Counted from the first letter of the stretch, positions 27,349 to 35,891 are shown. The stretch: DNA of 64,000 bases from Acidimicrobiia bacterium (GCA_022822525.1 JAJEBN010000062.1:1-64000); one strand, 5' to 3'. Notes: generated from the letters alone by a model not told the origin. Made by a program: numbers and translations.

Positions 27349-28727
27349 CGGTCGACCTCCCCCATGATCGGGTCGACAGAGGAGATGACGGCGATCGCGT
27401 CGGCGATCAGGCCGCCGTACATCAGGTGAGGCAGGCACTGGAGGTTGACGAACGAGGGTGCCCGGATGTGCACGCGCTGCGGCTTGGGACCGCCGTCGGA
27501 CACGAGGTAGCAGCCCAGCTCGCCGCGCGGCGACTCGACCGCCACGTAGGTCTCGCCGGGCGGCACACGGAATCCCTCCGTGAAGATCTTGAAGTGATGG
27601 ATCAAGGCCTCCATCGACTCGTCGATGCGGGCACGGGGCGGCGGTGTGACCTTGCGATCCTCAGTGCGGTACGGGCCCTTCGGCATCATGTCGAGACACT
27701 GCGAGACGATGCGCATCGACTCGCGTATCTCGTTCAGCCGGATGGCGTAGCGATCGAAGGTGTCGCCGTACGCGCCGACGACGACATCGAACTCCACCTC
27801 GTCGTAGGCCAGGTACGGCATGGTGCGGCGCAGATCCCAGGCCTCCCCAGTGCTGCGCAGCAGCGGGCCGGTCGCTGACATGGCGATCGCCTCATCTGCA
27901 GTGATGACGCCGACGCCCTGGGTGCGATCCCGCCAGATTGGCTGACCGGTCATCAGCGTGTCGAACTGTTCCAGTCGGTCCGGCAGCACGGCCAGGATGT
28001 GCTCCACATCGGACTGCCACCCGTCCGGCAGGTCGGCAGCGACGCCTCCGGGCCGGATGTAGTTGTGGTTCATCCGCAAGCCGGTGACGCTCTCGAAGAA
28101 CCGCAGGATCTCCTCGCGTTCGCGCCAGCCGTACAGCATCATGCCGACCGCGCCAAGGTCCATTCCGTTGGTCGCCAGGAACAGCAGGTGTGAGCTCATG
28201 CGGTTCAGCTCGCACATGAGCATTCGGATCCACGTCGCGCGAGGCGGGATCTCCGTGCCGAGCAAATCCTCGACCGCCAAGCTGAACACCAGCTCGTTGA
28301 ACAGCGGCGAGGCGTAGTCCATCCGAGTGACGTTGGTCGGCCCTTGCAGGTAGGTGAGATCCTCGGCGGTCTTCTCCATGCCCGTGTGGAGGTACCCGAT
28401 GATCGGCTTGGATCGCAGCACCGTCTCGCCCTGGAGCTCCATCGCGATGCGCAGCACGCCGTGGGTGGAGGGATGCTGGGGACCCATGTTGATGAGCATC
28501 GGCTCGTCGGCTGTGTCTGATCGCGCCGATGAGACATCGGCTGTGTTTGATCGCGCCGATGAGACATCGGCAGTGTCTGATGCCGCCGATGAGACATCGG
28601 CAGTGTCTGACTCCAGCGCGGCCATGTCGGCTTCGTCGCCGACGATGGCGGCGGAGAGCGCCTCTTCCTCGGAGATGCGCAGCACGGCATCCGCGGGCCG
28701 GCGTACGGGAGTCGTGGCGGTGCTCAT
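27345..28727 (-). CDS. nuoD: NADH-quinone oxidoreductase subunit D, cluster 2
   Basis: A 460-residue 49-kDa-type subunit. The conserved body begins at PMLINMGPQHPSTHGVLRIA and continues with IGYLHTGMEKTAEDLTYLQG and SPRGELGCYLVSDGGPKPQR. The first 80 residues or so are an added N-terminal region containing 10-residue repeats (SDTADVSSAR) encoded by a 30-bp tandem array. The start ATG overlaps the nuoC stop (ATGA). Confidence 0.95.
   Translation of the reverse strand: MSTATTPVRRPADAVLRISEEEALSAAIVGDEADMAALESDTADVSSAASDTADVSSARSNTADVSSARSDTADEPMLINMGPQHPSTHGVLRIAMELQGETVLRSKPIIGYLHTGMEKTAEDLTYLQGPTNVTRMDYASPLFNELVFSLAVEDLLGTEIPPRATWIRMLMCELNRMSSHLLFLATNGMDLGAVGMMLYGWREREEILRFFESVTGLRMNHNYIRPGGVAADLPDGWQSDVEHILAVLPDRLEQFDTLMTGQPIWRDRTQGVGVITADEAIAMSATGPLLRSTGEAWDLRRTMPYLAYDEVEFDVVVGAYGDTFDRYAIRLNEIRESMRIVSQCLDMMPKGPYRTEDRKVTPPPRARIDESMEALIHHFKIFTEGFRVPPGETYVAVESPRGELGCYLVSDGGPKPQRVHIRAPSFVNLQCLPHLMYGGLIADAIAVISSVDPIMGEVDR
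28511..28630 (-). repeat. four-unit 30-bp tandem array in the nuoD 5' end, cluster 2
   Basis: Units at 28511-28540, 28541-28570, 28571-28600 and 28601-28630. The first three differ at few positions and the fourth is diverged. Each good unit contains the perfect hairpin CCGATG-TCT-CATCGG on the minus strand. The plus-strand CGGCTGTGTCTGAT is shared with the nuoC-nuoD junction of cluster 1, in the opposite orientation relative to the gene. Confidence 0.85.
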
Positions 28728-29254
28728 CGGCCTTCGACCGCCTTGAACTGCACCGGGATCGCGCCGATCGCGTAGTCCTTCCGCAGCGGGTGGCCGACCC
28801 AGTCGGGCGGCATGAGAATCCGGCTCGGGTCAGGGTGATCGCTGAAGCTGATGCCGAACAGGTCGGCCGCTTCTCGCTCGGGCGCCTCGGTGCCGGGGAA
28901 CAGACCCACTGCCGAGGGCACCTGCGGGTCGTCGGCGGGCACCTGCGTGCGGACGCGCAACCGCCGCCGGCCTCGCAGGTCCAGCAGATTCACCACCACC
29001 TCGAACCGCTCCGGCTCGACGCCGTCGGGTACGACCCGGCTGCGATTCGTGAGCGCATCTACGCCGCACAGGTCGACGCAGAACTCGAAGCCGTCTGCGG
29101 CCGCCATGGCGAGCACATCGAGGTACTCCTCGCGGCTCGGATAGATCACCGGCTGGCCGCGCTCGTCCGTGCACGGCACGCCGTACATCATCGGCTGATC
29201 GGTCGACGCCCCTTCGGGCGCGACATCGTCGATGTCTGCTGCGCCGTCAGCCAT
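28724..29254 (-). CDS. nuoC: NADH-quinone oxidoreductase subunit C, cluster 2
   Basis: A 176-residue 30-kDa-type subunit. The segments APEREAADLFGISFSDHPDP and PPDWVGHPLRKDYAIGAIPV are diagnostic. The start ATG shares one base with the nuoB stop (TGATG). Confidence 0.94.
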   Translation of the reverse strand: MADGAADIDDVAPEGASTDQPMMYGVPCTDERGQPVIYPSREEYLDVLAMAAADGFEFCVDLCGVDALTNRSRVVPDGVEPERFEVVVNLLDLRGRRRLRVRTQVPADDPQVPSAVGLFPGTEAPEREAADLFGISFSDHPDPSRILMPPDWVGHPLRKDYAIGAIPVQFKAVEGR

Positions 29255-29859
29255 CAGTTCGTCACCGAAGCGCGCGGCGTGTGCTCGCCGGACTCGACTG
29301 CGCCGCTCTGCAGCACCACTGCCGCGCCGCCGCCGTGCTCAGCGCGCCGTTGCATGAGTTCGCCGGTCCGGATCTTCTCGTGCAAGGCCAGGATGGCGTG
29401 CAGCAGGGTCTCGGGCCCCGGCGGGCAGCCAGGTGCGTACATGTCGACCGGCACCACCTGATCGACGCCCTGCACGATGGCGTAGTTGTTGAACATCCCC
29501 CCGCTGGAGGCGCAGACACCCATCGACAGCACCCACTTGGGCTCCATCATCTGGTCGTAGATCTGCCGCAGCACCGGCGCCATCTTCTGGCTGACACGAC
29601 CTGCCACGATCATCAAGTCCGCCTGCCGCGGCGAAGCTCGAAATGTCTCCATGCCGAAGCGCGCCAAGTCATAGTGCGCCGTGCCGGTCGCCATCATCTC
29701 GATCGCGCAGCAGGCAAGCCCGAACGTGGCCGGCATCAGGCTGCGGCGCCGAGCCCACTTCACCAGCTCTTCCACCGGCGCAGTGAAGACGTTGTGCCCG
29801 AGCCCGGCGAGGCCGTCGTCGATGCCGAGGCGCGACTTGAGGTCGTCGATCCCCGCCAT
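29254..29859 (-). CDS. nuoB: NADH-quinone oxidoreductase subunit B, cluster 2
   Basis: A 201-residue PSST-type subunit with N2 cluster ligands in [23 protein letters not shown] and [11 protein letters not shown]. It starts at ATG 29859 ([12 protein letters not shown]), one base overlapping the nuoA stop. It has no repetitive tail, in contrast to the cluster 1 copy, but ends in a short disordered segment. Confidence 0.95.
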   Translation of the reverse strand: MAGIDDLKSRLGIDDGLAGLGHNVFTAPVEELVKWARRRSLMPATFGLACCAIEMMATGTAHYDLARFGMETFRASPRQADLMIVAGRVSQKMAPVLRQIYDQMMEPKWVLSMGVCASSGGMFNNYAIVQGVDQVVPVDMYAPGCPPGPETLLHAILALHEKIRTGELMQRRAEHGGGAAVVLQSGAVESGEHTPRASVTN

Positions 29860-30362
29860 CAGCCCGCCTCCGCCATCGCCGCGCTGGATTGACTTGAGCT
29901 GGCGGGCACGAACTCGCGTCCTGCCAGCCCCACCGTTCGCACCCCGGTCACGCCGCTGCGGGTGGCCGGCGGCAGGGGCACGACGCGGCGCTTGCGCGGG
30001 CCCCATTCGAGCCCGCCCATGGCCAGCTCATAGACAAACGACAGGAAGAAGATCACCACAAAGATCAGCATCGCCATGAAGCCGAACAGCCCCAATTCGG
30101 CGTTCGCGACCGCCCACGGGTACAGGAAGACGATCTCGATGTCGAACATGATGAACAGCATCGCCACGAGATAGAAGCGGACCGGGAATCGCTCGGGGAT
30201 GGCCGCCTGGTCGACGATGCCGCACTCATAGGACGCCAGCTTGGCGTTAGTGCTGCGCTGGGGAGCCAGCAGTCGCGAGGCGACAATGCTCAGCAGCACG
30301 AACACCACGGCAAGCACGCCGAGCACCAGCACCGGCAGGTATTCCGCCAAGCCGCTGTTCAT
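29859..30362 (-). CDS. nuoA: NADH-quinone oxidoreductase subunit A, cluster 2
   Basis: A 167-residue, three-helix subunit. [20 protein letters not shown] and [20 protein letters not shown] are diagnostic; the cysteine in YECG is the residue of the conserved loop near the quinone site. About 45 hydrophilic residues follow the usual C-terminus. GGGGAGG stands nine bases upstream of the ATG. The bc-complex genes end 66 bases upstream on the same strand, so the operons may be joined. Confidence 0.95.
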   Translation of the reverse strand: MNSGLAEYLPVLVLGVLAVVFVLLSIVASRLLAPQRSTNAKLASYECGIVDQAAIPERFPVRFYLVAMLFIMFDIEIVFLYPWAVANAELGLFGFMAMLIFVVIFFLSFVYELAMGGLEWGPRKRRVVPLPPATRSGVTGVRTVGLAGREFVPASSSQSSAAMAEAG

Positions 30363-30428
30363 GAGCTGGCCTCCCCTGCGTCGTCGATCAGATGCCAGTC
30401 CCAGTCTGGCCCAAGCGAGGCCAGACGG

Positions 30429-31256
30429 TCACTGCCCCGCAGCTTCGCGCACTGCCCAGATGGCCTGGTCCCTGCGGTGCAGGTGATAGCAGCCCAAACC
30501 GAACAGCAACGCCGAGAAGATCGTCAGCAGGGCCGGTCGAAGCCGGACACTGCCGTGGTCCCGCACCATCACCACGGAGTACACGGGAGCGTCGTCGTCG
30601 ATCTCGGCCACTGGCAGGACCAGCGCGCCCTCATCGTCGAGCAGGTTCGGATCGATCTCGGCAACCGGCGCGTACGGCTGGATCTGCACGACCGCGTAGT
30701 TGGGCCGACCACGACTCGGGAAGAAGTACTGGGTGATGACATTGTCGGGAATGCCGAGCGGGCGATATCGCTCGCCGCCGGTGACCACCACCCGGTGCGT
30801 GAAGTAATCGGTGGCAGCGGTGAACAGGCACGAGTTCACGGCCAGCAGCCGCCGCGGGTCGGCGTCGGCACACACCACATGGCTGTCCGCCGCTGAGCGG
30901 GCATCAGCCTCGTCGACCTCTGTCCAGTCGGACGGCAGCCCGTCCACTCCGCGGCCCGACAGCTGCTGGACCTCTTCGACTGGCACGACGGCGGGGTCGG
31001 TGGCGACCTGAGTCACGTTCCATCCCGGCTGGCTGCCGATCCAGCCGATGCCGAACACCCACCACACGATCGCCATCAGCAGCATCCAGCCCCACAGCCC
31101 CGTCCACGCGACGAGGAAGCCAAGCCGGACGCCGAGGTTGGTCGCCAGCAGCAGGTACACCGACCCGCACAGGACCAGGACACCGATGATGACGGCCAAG
31201 TAGCCGGTGAGAACAGGGTCCCAGCTGACGATCCCGAGAACGTGCGCGGTGCTCAT
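30429..31256 (-). CDS. unknown membrane protein of the bc-complex operon
   Basis: 275 residues with three N-terminal helices (about 17-83), a large hydrophilic domain, and one helix near the C-terminus (LLTIFSALLFGLGCYHLHRR). The domain has two cysteines (HVVCADADP and VNSCLFTAATDYF) that might form a disulfide on the outer face. It starts in an ATGA overlap with the dihaem cytochrome gene, so it is probably made with the bc complex. No family recognised; a complex subunit or assembly factor is possible. Confidence 0.75.
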   Translation of the reverse strand: MSTAHVLGIVSWDPVLTGYLAVIIGVLVLCGSVYLLLATNLGVRLGFLVAWTGLWGWMLLMAIVWWVFGIGWIGSQPGWNVTQVATDPAVVPVEEVQQLSGRGVDGLPSDWTEVDEADARSAADSHVVCADADPRRLLAVNSCLFTAATDYFTHRVVVTGGERYRPLGIPDNVITQYFFPSRGRPNYAVVQIQPYAPVAEIDPNLLDDEGALVLPVAEIDDDAPVYSVVMVRDHGSVRLRPALLTIFSALLFGLGCYHLHRRDQAIWAVREAAGQ

Positions 31257-32416
31257 TCGGCGTCCTCCGGCTGGTGCAGCTGCTCGAAGCTGGGCAGCAC
31301 TTGATCCTCTGGATTGAGGCTGCGCTCGTAGTCGGCGATCTGGCGGATCTGGTCGTCGCTCAGGACCCGTCCGAAGCCCGGCATGCCGTAGTTGCCGAGC
31401 CGTGCGAACTCACCGAAGGGAACGTTGTCGGCCGCGCCGCTCTCGATGAACGAGAGATGATCGGCGATGTCGGGGAACAGCCGCTCCAGGCTCACCTTGT
31501 TGAGCGGCGGTCCGTAGCGGCCGGCGCCGTCAGGCCCTGGCTCGACCTCGATCGTGCCGCCGTTGTTCGGCAGCTGGGCGGGACCGCGGCCGGGCCAGCG
31601 AGGTGTGTGGCAGCGGGCACAGTGCAGGTCGAACAGGATCTTGCCGTCAGAGGCGCCGGCGTACTCCTCGGAGGCCTGGGCGGCTTCGAAGCGGGCCTGA
31701 GCGCGCGCCTGTGCCTCCTCGTCGGAGATGCGCTCGCTCCACAGCCAGGCCACCAAGTCGTCGATCTCCTGGTCATTCAGCGGGCCGCCGCCTTCCAGCC
31801 CCCACGACGGCATGACGCCCCGTCCGTACACGAGGATCTGGCGCACCTCGCTGACCTCGTCCAGGGTCTCGGCATCGCTGTCGAACCGGGTGAACACGTC
31901 GTCGAGCGAGGGACCCTCCCATGTCGTGTTGATGATGAAGGAATCCCGATCGGCGACCTGATTGCCGATGTCGAGCACCACCGGCGCGAATCGCGCACCT
32001 CCCAGGTCGGCGCCATGACAGTCGGTGCACTCCTGCTCGGCAGCCAGCGCCGCGCCACGAGCAATGGACGCCTCAGAGAACGAGGTCTCGGCGCCGGAGC
32101 GGCGCCCGCCTTCGAGCATCCAGTACACCGGCAAGACCAGCGCCATGATCAAGAGCATCAGGACGCCGAACGCCTGCACCTTCTCGAGCCGGCGGCCCTC
32201 CAGTTCCTCGTCATCGGGCAGGTTGCCACGGTTGGGTGCCAGCTCTATCTCGCTGCCGACCTCAGCCTTGGCCTGACGGATGTTGATGAAGACGTAGATC
32301 GCCCAGCCGACCACCACGATGGCCAGCAGCACGATCGCGATCGAGCGCTCTGTGCTGACGCCCAGCAAGTGCTGGGCCCCGTGCCCGCCTGAGAGGTGTC
32401 CACTCATGTCATGCAC
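31253..32416 (-). CDS. dihaem cytochrome c of the bc complex (QcrC-like)
   Basis: 387 residues: two N-terminal helices (about 25-44 and 82-101), then two cytochrome c domains with haem motifs CTDCH and CARCH. Methionines in MPSWGL and MPGFGR are likely axial ligands. It would take electrons from the Rieske protein and pass them to the oxidase. The start ATG overlaps the Rieske stop by eight bases; a second ATG nine bases on is an alternative. Actinobacterial bcc complexes also use a membrane-bound dihaem c, so the role is well supported. Confidence 0.88.
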   Translation of the reverse strand: MHDMSGHLSGGHGAQHLLGVSTERSIAIVLLAIVVVGWAIYVFINIRQAKAEVGSEIELAPNRGNLPDDEELEGRRLEKVQAFGVLMLLIMALVLPVYWMLEGGRRSGAETSFSEASIARGAALAAEQECTDCHGADLGGARFAPVVLDIGNQVADRDSFIINTTWEGPSLDDVFTRFDSDAETLDEVSEVRQILVYGRGVMPSWGLEGGGPLNDQEIDDLVAWLWSERISDEEAQARAQARFEAAQASEEYAGASDGKILFDLHCARCHTPRWPGRGPAQLPNNGGTIEVEPGPDGAGRYGPPLNKVSLERLFPDIADHLSFIESGAADNVPFGEFARLGNYGMPGFGRVLSDDQIRQIADYERSLNPEDQVLPSFEQLHQPEDAE

Positions 32417-33293
32417 AGTGCGGCCCCTCGAGGCCCTGCCCCGTGGTGTCGACGCCGATGGCGGGACCCTGGGACACCCGCCCGGTATCGACGAATACGT
32501 TCCCGTCTTCGATCGTCAACGGGAAGCGGTCCATGCCTCGTGGCGCCGGACCCGACTTCTTCTCGCCCACACGGTTGTACTTCGAACCGTGGCAGGGGCA
32601 CTCGAACCACTGCGAGCTGCCGCACACCGGCACCTTGCAGCCCAAGTGCGGGCATACCTGCCAAAGCGCCACGTATCCCAGCTGCATGCCCTCGAGCACG
32701 GCACCGCCATAGGTCGCCTCGGCATTGGACAGCGTCGCCGCGTCGGTCGGGTAGGGCTGGATATAGCTCCGGGCCTCAGAGAAATACGAGAAGTTCTCTG
32801 CGGGAGTTCCCGACGCGATCGCCTCATCCACCGCGTCGACCGTGCCGATCTTGATCTTCGAGCCGAAACCGCCTATCGGGCGGGGCCACAGGAAGGCGAT
32901 CATGGCGGCGTTGAACGTGCCCAGACCGGTCGCCATCAGCAGGACCGACGAACGGTTGAGGAATTGTCGGCGCGTGACCCCCACCTCTTCCGCGGGAGGC
33001 GGCGCCCAGTCCTGGGGCAGTTCGGGCTCGTCGACCGCAACGGGCGGCGGGCGGCGTTCCAGCGCCACGGTGCGTTCGAGTTCGCGGGCCTCATAGCTGA
33101 CACCGAATGCGCCGTCGTCGTCGGCCGGTGTCTCGCCTGCACCGGCGGCTGCCATCTCGTCGCGCCGGCGCGTCTCACGTGACAGGTAGCCGAGCCCGGA
33201 GACGTCGCGGCGACGCAATGACACGAACGCGACGACCGCACCGAGCACGACGATGACCGGTATGGCAATCGCGAGAATGGTTCCGGTGGACAT
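32409..33293 (-). CDS. qcrA: Rieske iron-sulfur protein of the bc complex (QcrA-like)
   Basis: 294 residues. An N-terminal helix (about 5-26) and a hydrophilic stretch precede a second helix after TRRQFLNRSSVLLMATG, which resembles a twin-arginine signal. The 2Fe-2S motifs CPHLGC (214-219) and CPCHGS (232-237) are intact. The extra N-terminal segment recalls actinobacterial QcrA. The gene lies 12 bases after the cytochrome b C-terminal gene. Confidence 0.93.
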   Translation of the reverse strand: MSTGTILAIAIPVIVVLGAVVAFVSLRRRDVSGLGYLSRETRRRDEMAAAGAGETPADDDGAFGVSYEARELERTVALERRPPPVAVDEPELPQDWAPPPAEEVGVTRRQFLNRSSVLLMATGLGTFNAAMIAFLWPRPIGGFGSKIKIGTVDAVDEAIASGTPAENFSYFSEARSYIQPYPTDAATLSNAEATYGGAVLEGMQLGYVALWQVCPHLGCKVPVCGSSQWFECPCHGSKYNRVGEKKSGPAPRGMDRFPLTIEDGNVFVDTGRVSQGPAIGVDTTGQGLEGPHCA

Positions 33294-33305
33294 GCCGACG
33301 TGCTC

Positions 33306-34073
33306 CTACAGGTGGAAGATGCCGTGCAGACCGGTGTCCCACGGGTAGGTGAAGTTGAAGCCCTGCCCGCGGAAGAACGAGCCGATGATGACCAGCACCG
33401 CCCAGAACATGAGGTGGATCGTCTGGACGGAGATGGCGAACTTGCGGTCTTCGGGTCGCTGTGACGGGTTCTTGTCGATGTAGGGCGCGAACCCCAGCAG
33501 CACCAGCACGACACCCGGAATCGTCACGCCGGCGATCATCGGGTCGAACATCGTGAGCAGTTCCTGCAGGCCCAGGAAGTACCACGGCGCCTTGGAGGGG
33601 TTGGGCGTCTCGTTGTGGTTGGCCAGCTCGAGCAGCGGCGCATTGATGAACAGCGAGAACACCAGCGTGAAGGCGGTGATGAACAGCGCGGCGGTGAACT
33701 CTGCTGCCAGCAGGTGCGGCCAGACGTGCACCTTGTCGCCCGGGGAGGCCTTGACGTCTTGAATCGAGCCTGACTTGACGACCGTCAGCAGACGGTGGGT
33801 GTTGCCCGCCGGTCCTGCCATCAGCGGCGGGAGCGTCGTGGCCACGCCGCCGCCGGCCGCAGCGGGTCCGCCGGCGGGAGCCATGCCTGCCACTGCGGGC
33901 GCCCCGCCCGGTTGCTGGCTGGCTTCGAGCAGCGAGCGCGGGATCGTGACACCGTCGTCGTCAACGGGCTGCCCGCCGGCAGGGGCGTCGGCCTCGCCGG
34001 ACGCGGGCGCGCCCGTGGCACGAGCCCTGGCTTCGGCGCTGCGCCGCAGGAGGTGTTCGGGGATCTCAGTCAT
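33306..34073 (-). CDS. cytochrome b C-terminal (subunit IV-like) protein
   Basis: 255 residues. The first ~100 are a hydrophilic alanine/glycine/proline-rich extension beginning MTEIPEHLLRRSAEARARA. The rest is a three-helix domain like PetD or the C-terminal half of cytochrome b, with PNPSKAPWYFLGLQELL at the Qo site. The canonical PEWY is APWY here, so the usual glutamate is absent. A pair of five-codon frames in tandem 14-base steps links it to the preceding cytochrome b gene. Confidence 0.9.
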   Translation of the reverse strand: MTEIPEHLLRRSAEARARATGAPASGEADAPAGGQPVDDDGVTIPRSLLEASQQPGGAPAVAGMAPAGGPAAAGGGVATTLPPLMAGPAGNTHRLLTVVKSGSIQDVKASPGDKVHVWPHLLAAEFTAALFITAFTLVFSLFINAPLLELANHNETPNPSKAPWYFLGLQELLTMFDPMIAGVTIPGVVLVLLGFAPYIDKNPSQRPEDRKFAISVQTIHLMFWAVLVIIGSFFRGQGFNFTYPWDTGLHGIFHL

Positions 34074-34108
34074 CTGCGTGTACTCATCGGCCTGTGTTCA
34101 CCAAGGAC

Positions 34109-34909
34109 TTACAGGGGTCCCGATATGCCGCCGTCCTTTCTGACTCTCCAGAAGTGGATCGCCATGAAGATGACGATCACGAACGGCAGCATCAAGACGT
34201 GCAGCACGTACCAGCGCAAGAGCGTCTCAGAGCCGATGTCCTGACTGCCGAGCAGCACGAATCGGACTTGAGATCCGAAGACGGGCGTGAAGCCCATCAT
34301 GTTCGTGCCCACTGTCACCGCCCACAGTGCCAGCTGGTCCCACGGCAAGAGGTAGCCGGTGAAGCTGAGCAACAGCGTCAGCTTCAGCAGGATCACGCCG
34401 ATGACCCAGTTGAACTCTCTCGGCGCCTTGTAGGCGCCGTGGTAGAAGACCCGGGCCATGTGCAGGAACACGGTGAGCACCATGAGGTGCGCCGCCCATC
34501 GATGCATGTTGCGCACCAGCAGGCCGAACGCGACCTGCGTGTGGAGGCTCTCGATGTCCAGCCACGCGGCCGTGTCGGTGGGCCGGTAGAAGAACATCAG
34601 GAAGATGCCCGTGATGGTCAGCAGGATGAACAGGAAGAAGCTGAGCCCGCCGAGGCACAGGGTGTAGCTGACCTTGACCGCGTGCCGCTTCACCTTCACC
34701 GGGTGAAGGTGGTACAGGACGCTGTTCATGATGACGTAGGAGCGGTTCCGCGGGCTGTCGGTGTAGCCCTTGCGGAAGATCGACCCAGGCCGGAAGATCG
34801 ATGTCCAGAACTGGCTGTCCTGCATCCAATCGGCCGCCTGCTGCTGCGCGTTCTGCATGCGCTGCGGCAGGTTCGGCTTGCTCTTGGGAGACTCGAGGGT
34901 GTTCGCCAT
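34109..34909 (-). CDS. cytochrome b N-terminal (b6-like) protein
   Basis: 266 residues with four helices. The haem b ligands H136/H150 (MHRW...FLHMARV) and H237/H252 (VLHVLML...IHFWRV) are present at the spacing of b6-type proteins. The C-terminus ISGPL matches b6. C85 in YTLCLGGL corresponds to the cysteine that binds the additional haem c in b6f and Bacillus-type complexes. The quinol oxidoreductase is therefore a split-b, b6-type complex. Confidence 0.92.
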   Translation of the reverse strand: MANTLESPKSKPNLPQRMQNAQQQAADWMQDSQFWTSIFRPGSIFRKGYTDSPRNRSYVIMNSVLYHLHPVKVKRHAVKVSYTLCLGGLSFFLFILLTITGIFLMFFYRPTDTAAWLDIESLHTQVAFGLLVRNMHRWAAHLMVLTVFLHMARVFYHGAYKAPREFNWVIGVILLKLTLLLSFTGYLLPWDQLALWAVTVGTNMMGFTPVFGSQVRFVLLGSQDIGSETLLRWYVLHVLMLPFVIVIFMAIHFWRVRKDGGISGPL

Positions 34910-34972
34910 ATCTGTTCGATCTAGATGGATCGGATCCTTCGCTCTCGCAGCACTACCAGCATCGGGCCTGGA

Positions 34973-35389
34973 CTACAGCCGCATTCCGTAGGCGTAGCCG
35001 TGGGTGTGGGTCCTGCCGTGGACATCGCCCGACGGCGGCGGATTATTGCTGACCCGCCCGAGCGTGATCACGCCGGTCGGGCAGCGGTCGACGCACAGAG
35101 CGCAACGGGTGCACACGTCGTCGTCGATGATGAAGATCGCGTTGTCGGTGGGATCGAGCCCCGGCAGGTCGACCCCGACGGCCTCGTCGACCGCTTCAGT
35201 GGAGACGTACCAGATGCACTTCCACGGGCAGATGTCGACGCAGCCCTCGCATTGGATGCACTCGGACTGATCGATGTTGATGAACTGCTTGGGCTTGACC
35301 GCGGCGTCGAGGTAGCCGGCGTCGACCTGGTGCAGGACGTAGTCGTCCCGGAACTTCGGCATTGGCGGGTTTGCGTCGGTCGAAGCCAT
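34973..35389 (-). CDS. dicluster ferredoxin of the bc-complex operon
   Basis: 138 residues with two 4Fe-4S motifs, CIQCEGCVDICP and CTRCALCVDRCPTG, separated by about 45 residues; cytoplasmic, no signal. The C-terminus is glycine/histidine-rich. Its place between a membrane protein and cytochrome b suggests that it docks on the complex and delivers or takes electrons on the cytoplasmic side. That role is inferred from context only. Confidence 0.85.
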   Translation of the reverse strand: MASTDANPPMPKFRDDYVLHQVDAGYLDAAVKPKQFINIDQSECIQCEGCVDICPWKCIWYVSTEAVDEAVGVDLPGLDPTDNAIFIIDDDVCTRCALCVDRCPTGVITLGRVSNNPPPSGDVHGRTHTHGYAYGMRL

Positions 35390-35401
35390 GAGATCGCGCG
35401 C

Positions 35402-35836
35402 TCAGTTTCCCTTGATGAGGGGACGGCCGTAGTCCGAGGTCGGCTCAGCGGTGGGCTGGACCCTGTCGCGCCGCTGCCACCACAGCCACAGCACCGGCAG
35501 TCCGACCAACGCGGCGATGTGCTCGATCACGACCACCATGTCGCTGACCTTCTTGAGGTCGATGCGCATCGGCGGGAAGGTGATGGGAGAGGTGAGGAAC
35601 TGGCCCTCGGTGACGAGGAAGCGCTCGACGGACCAGCCCCACTCGTTGTCGGTGAGACGGACCCAGCGATCAGGCACGATGCCGAAGACCATGAGCAGGA
35701 TCATGAAGACGTACGCCGCTCCGAGCATGGCCTCGCCCCACGTCGTGGGACGGTCGGACGGACGGCGCTTGCCGTACCACACGACTCCGTAGATCATCAG
35801 CCCTGTGACGAGGATCGATGTGACGAGTGCGACCAC
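35402..35836 (-). CDS. unknown membrane protein, first gene of the bc-complex operon
   Basis: 144 residues with about three helices (ILVTGLMIYGVVWYG, AAYVFMILLMVFGIV, HIAALVGLPVLWLWW) and a hydrophilic loop of about 45 residues before the last. The GTG start has GGAGGAG eight bases upstream, a strong ribosome site. It is separated from the ferredoxin by 12 bases. No family recognised; probably a small subunit or assembly factor of the complex. Confidence 0.75.
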   Translation of the reverse strand: MVALVTSILVTGLMIYGVVWYGKRRPSDRPTTWGEAMLGAAYVFMILLMVFGIVPDRWVRLTDNEWGWSVERFLVTEGQFLTSPITFPPMRIDLKKVSDMVVVIEHIAALVGLPVLWLWWQRRDRVQPTAEPTSDYGRPLIKGN

Positions 35837-35891
35837 TCCTTCGCTCCTCCCACGTTCTCCCGTCGGCGACTGTCCGCTGCGTGATGCCAGT

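Noticed and set aside
12418..28630. 30-bp repeat arrays as CRISPR
   Set aside because: The units are contiguous with no spacers, are in coding sequence, and no cas gene is present.
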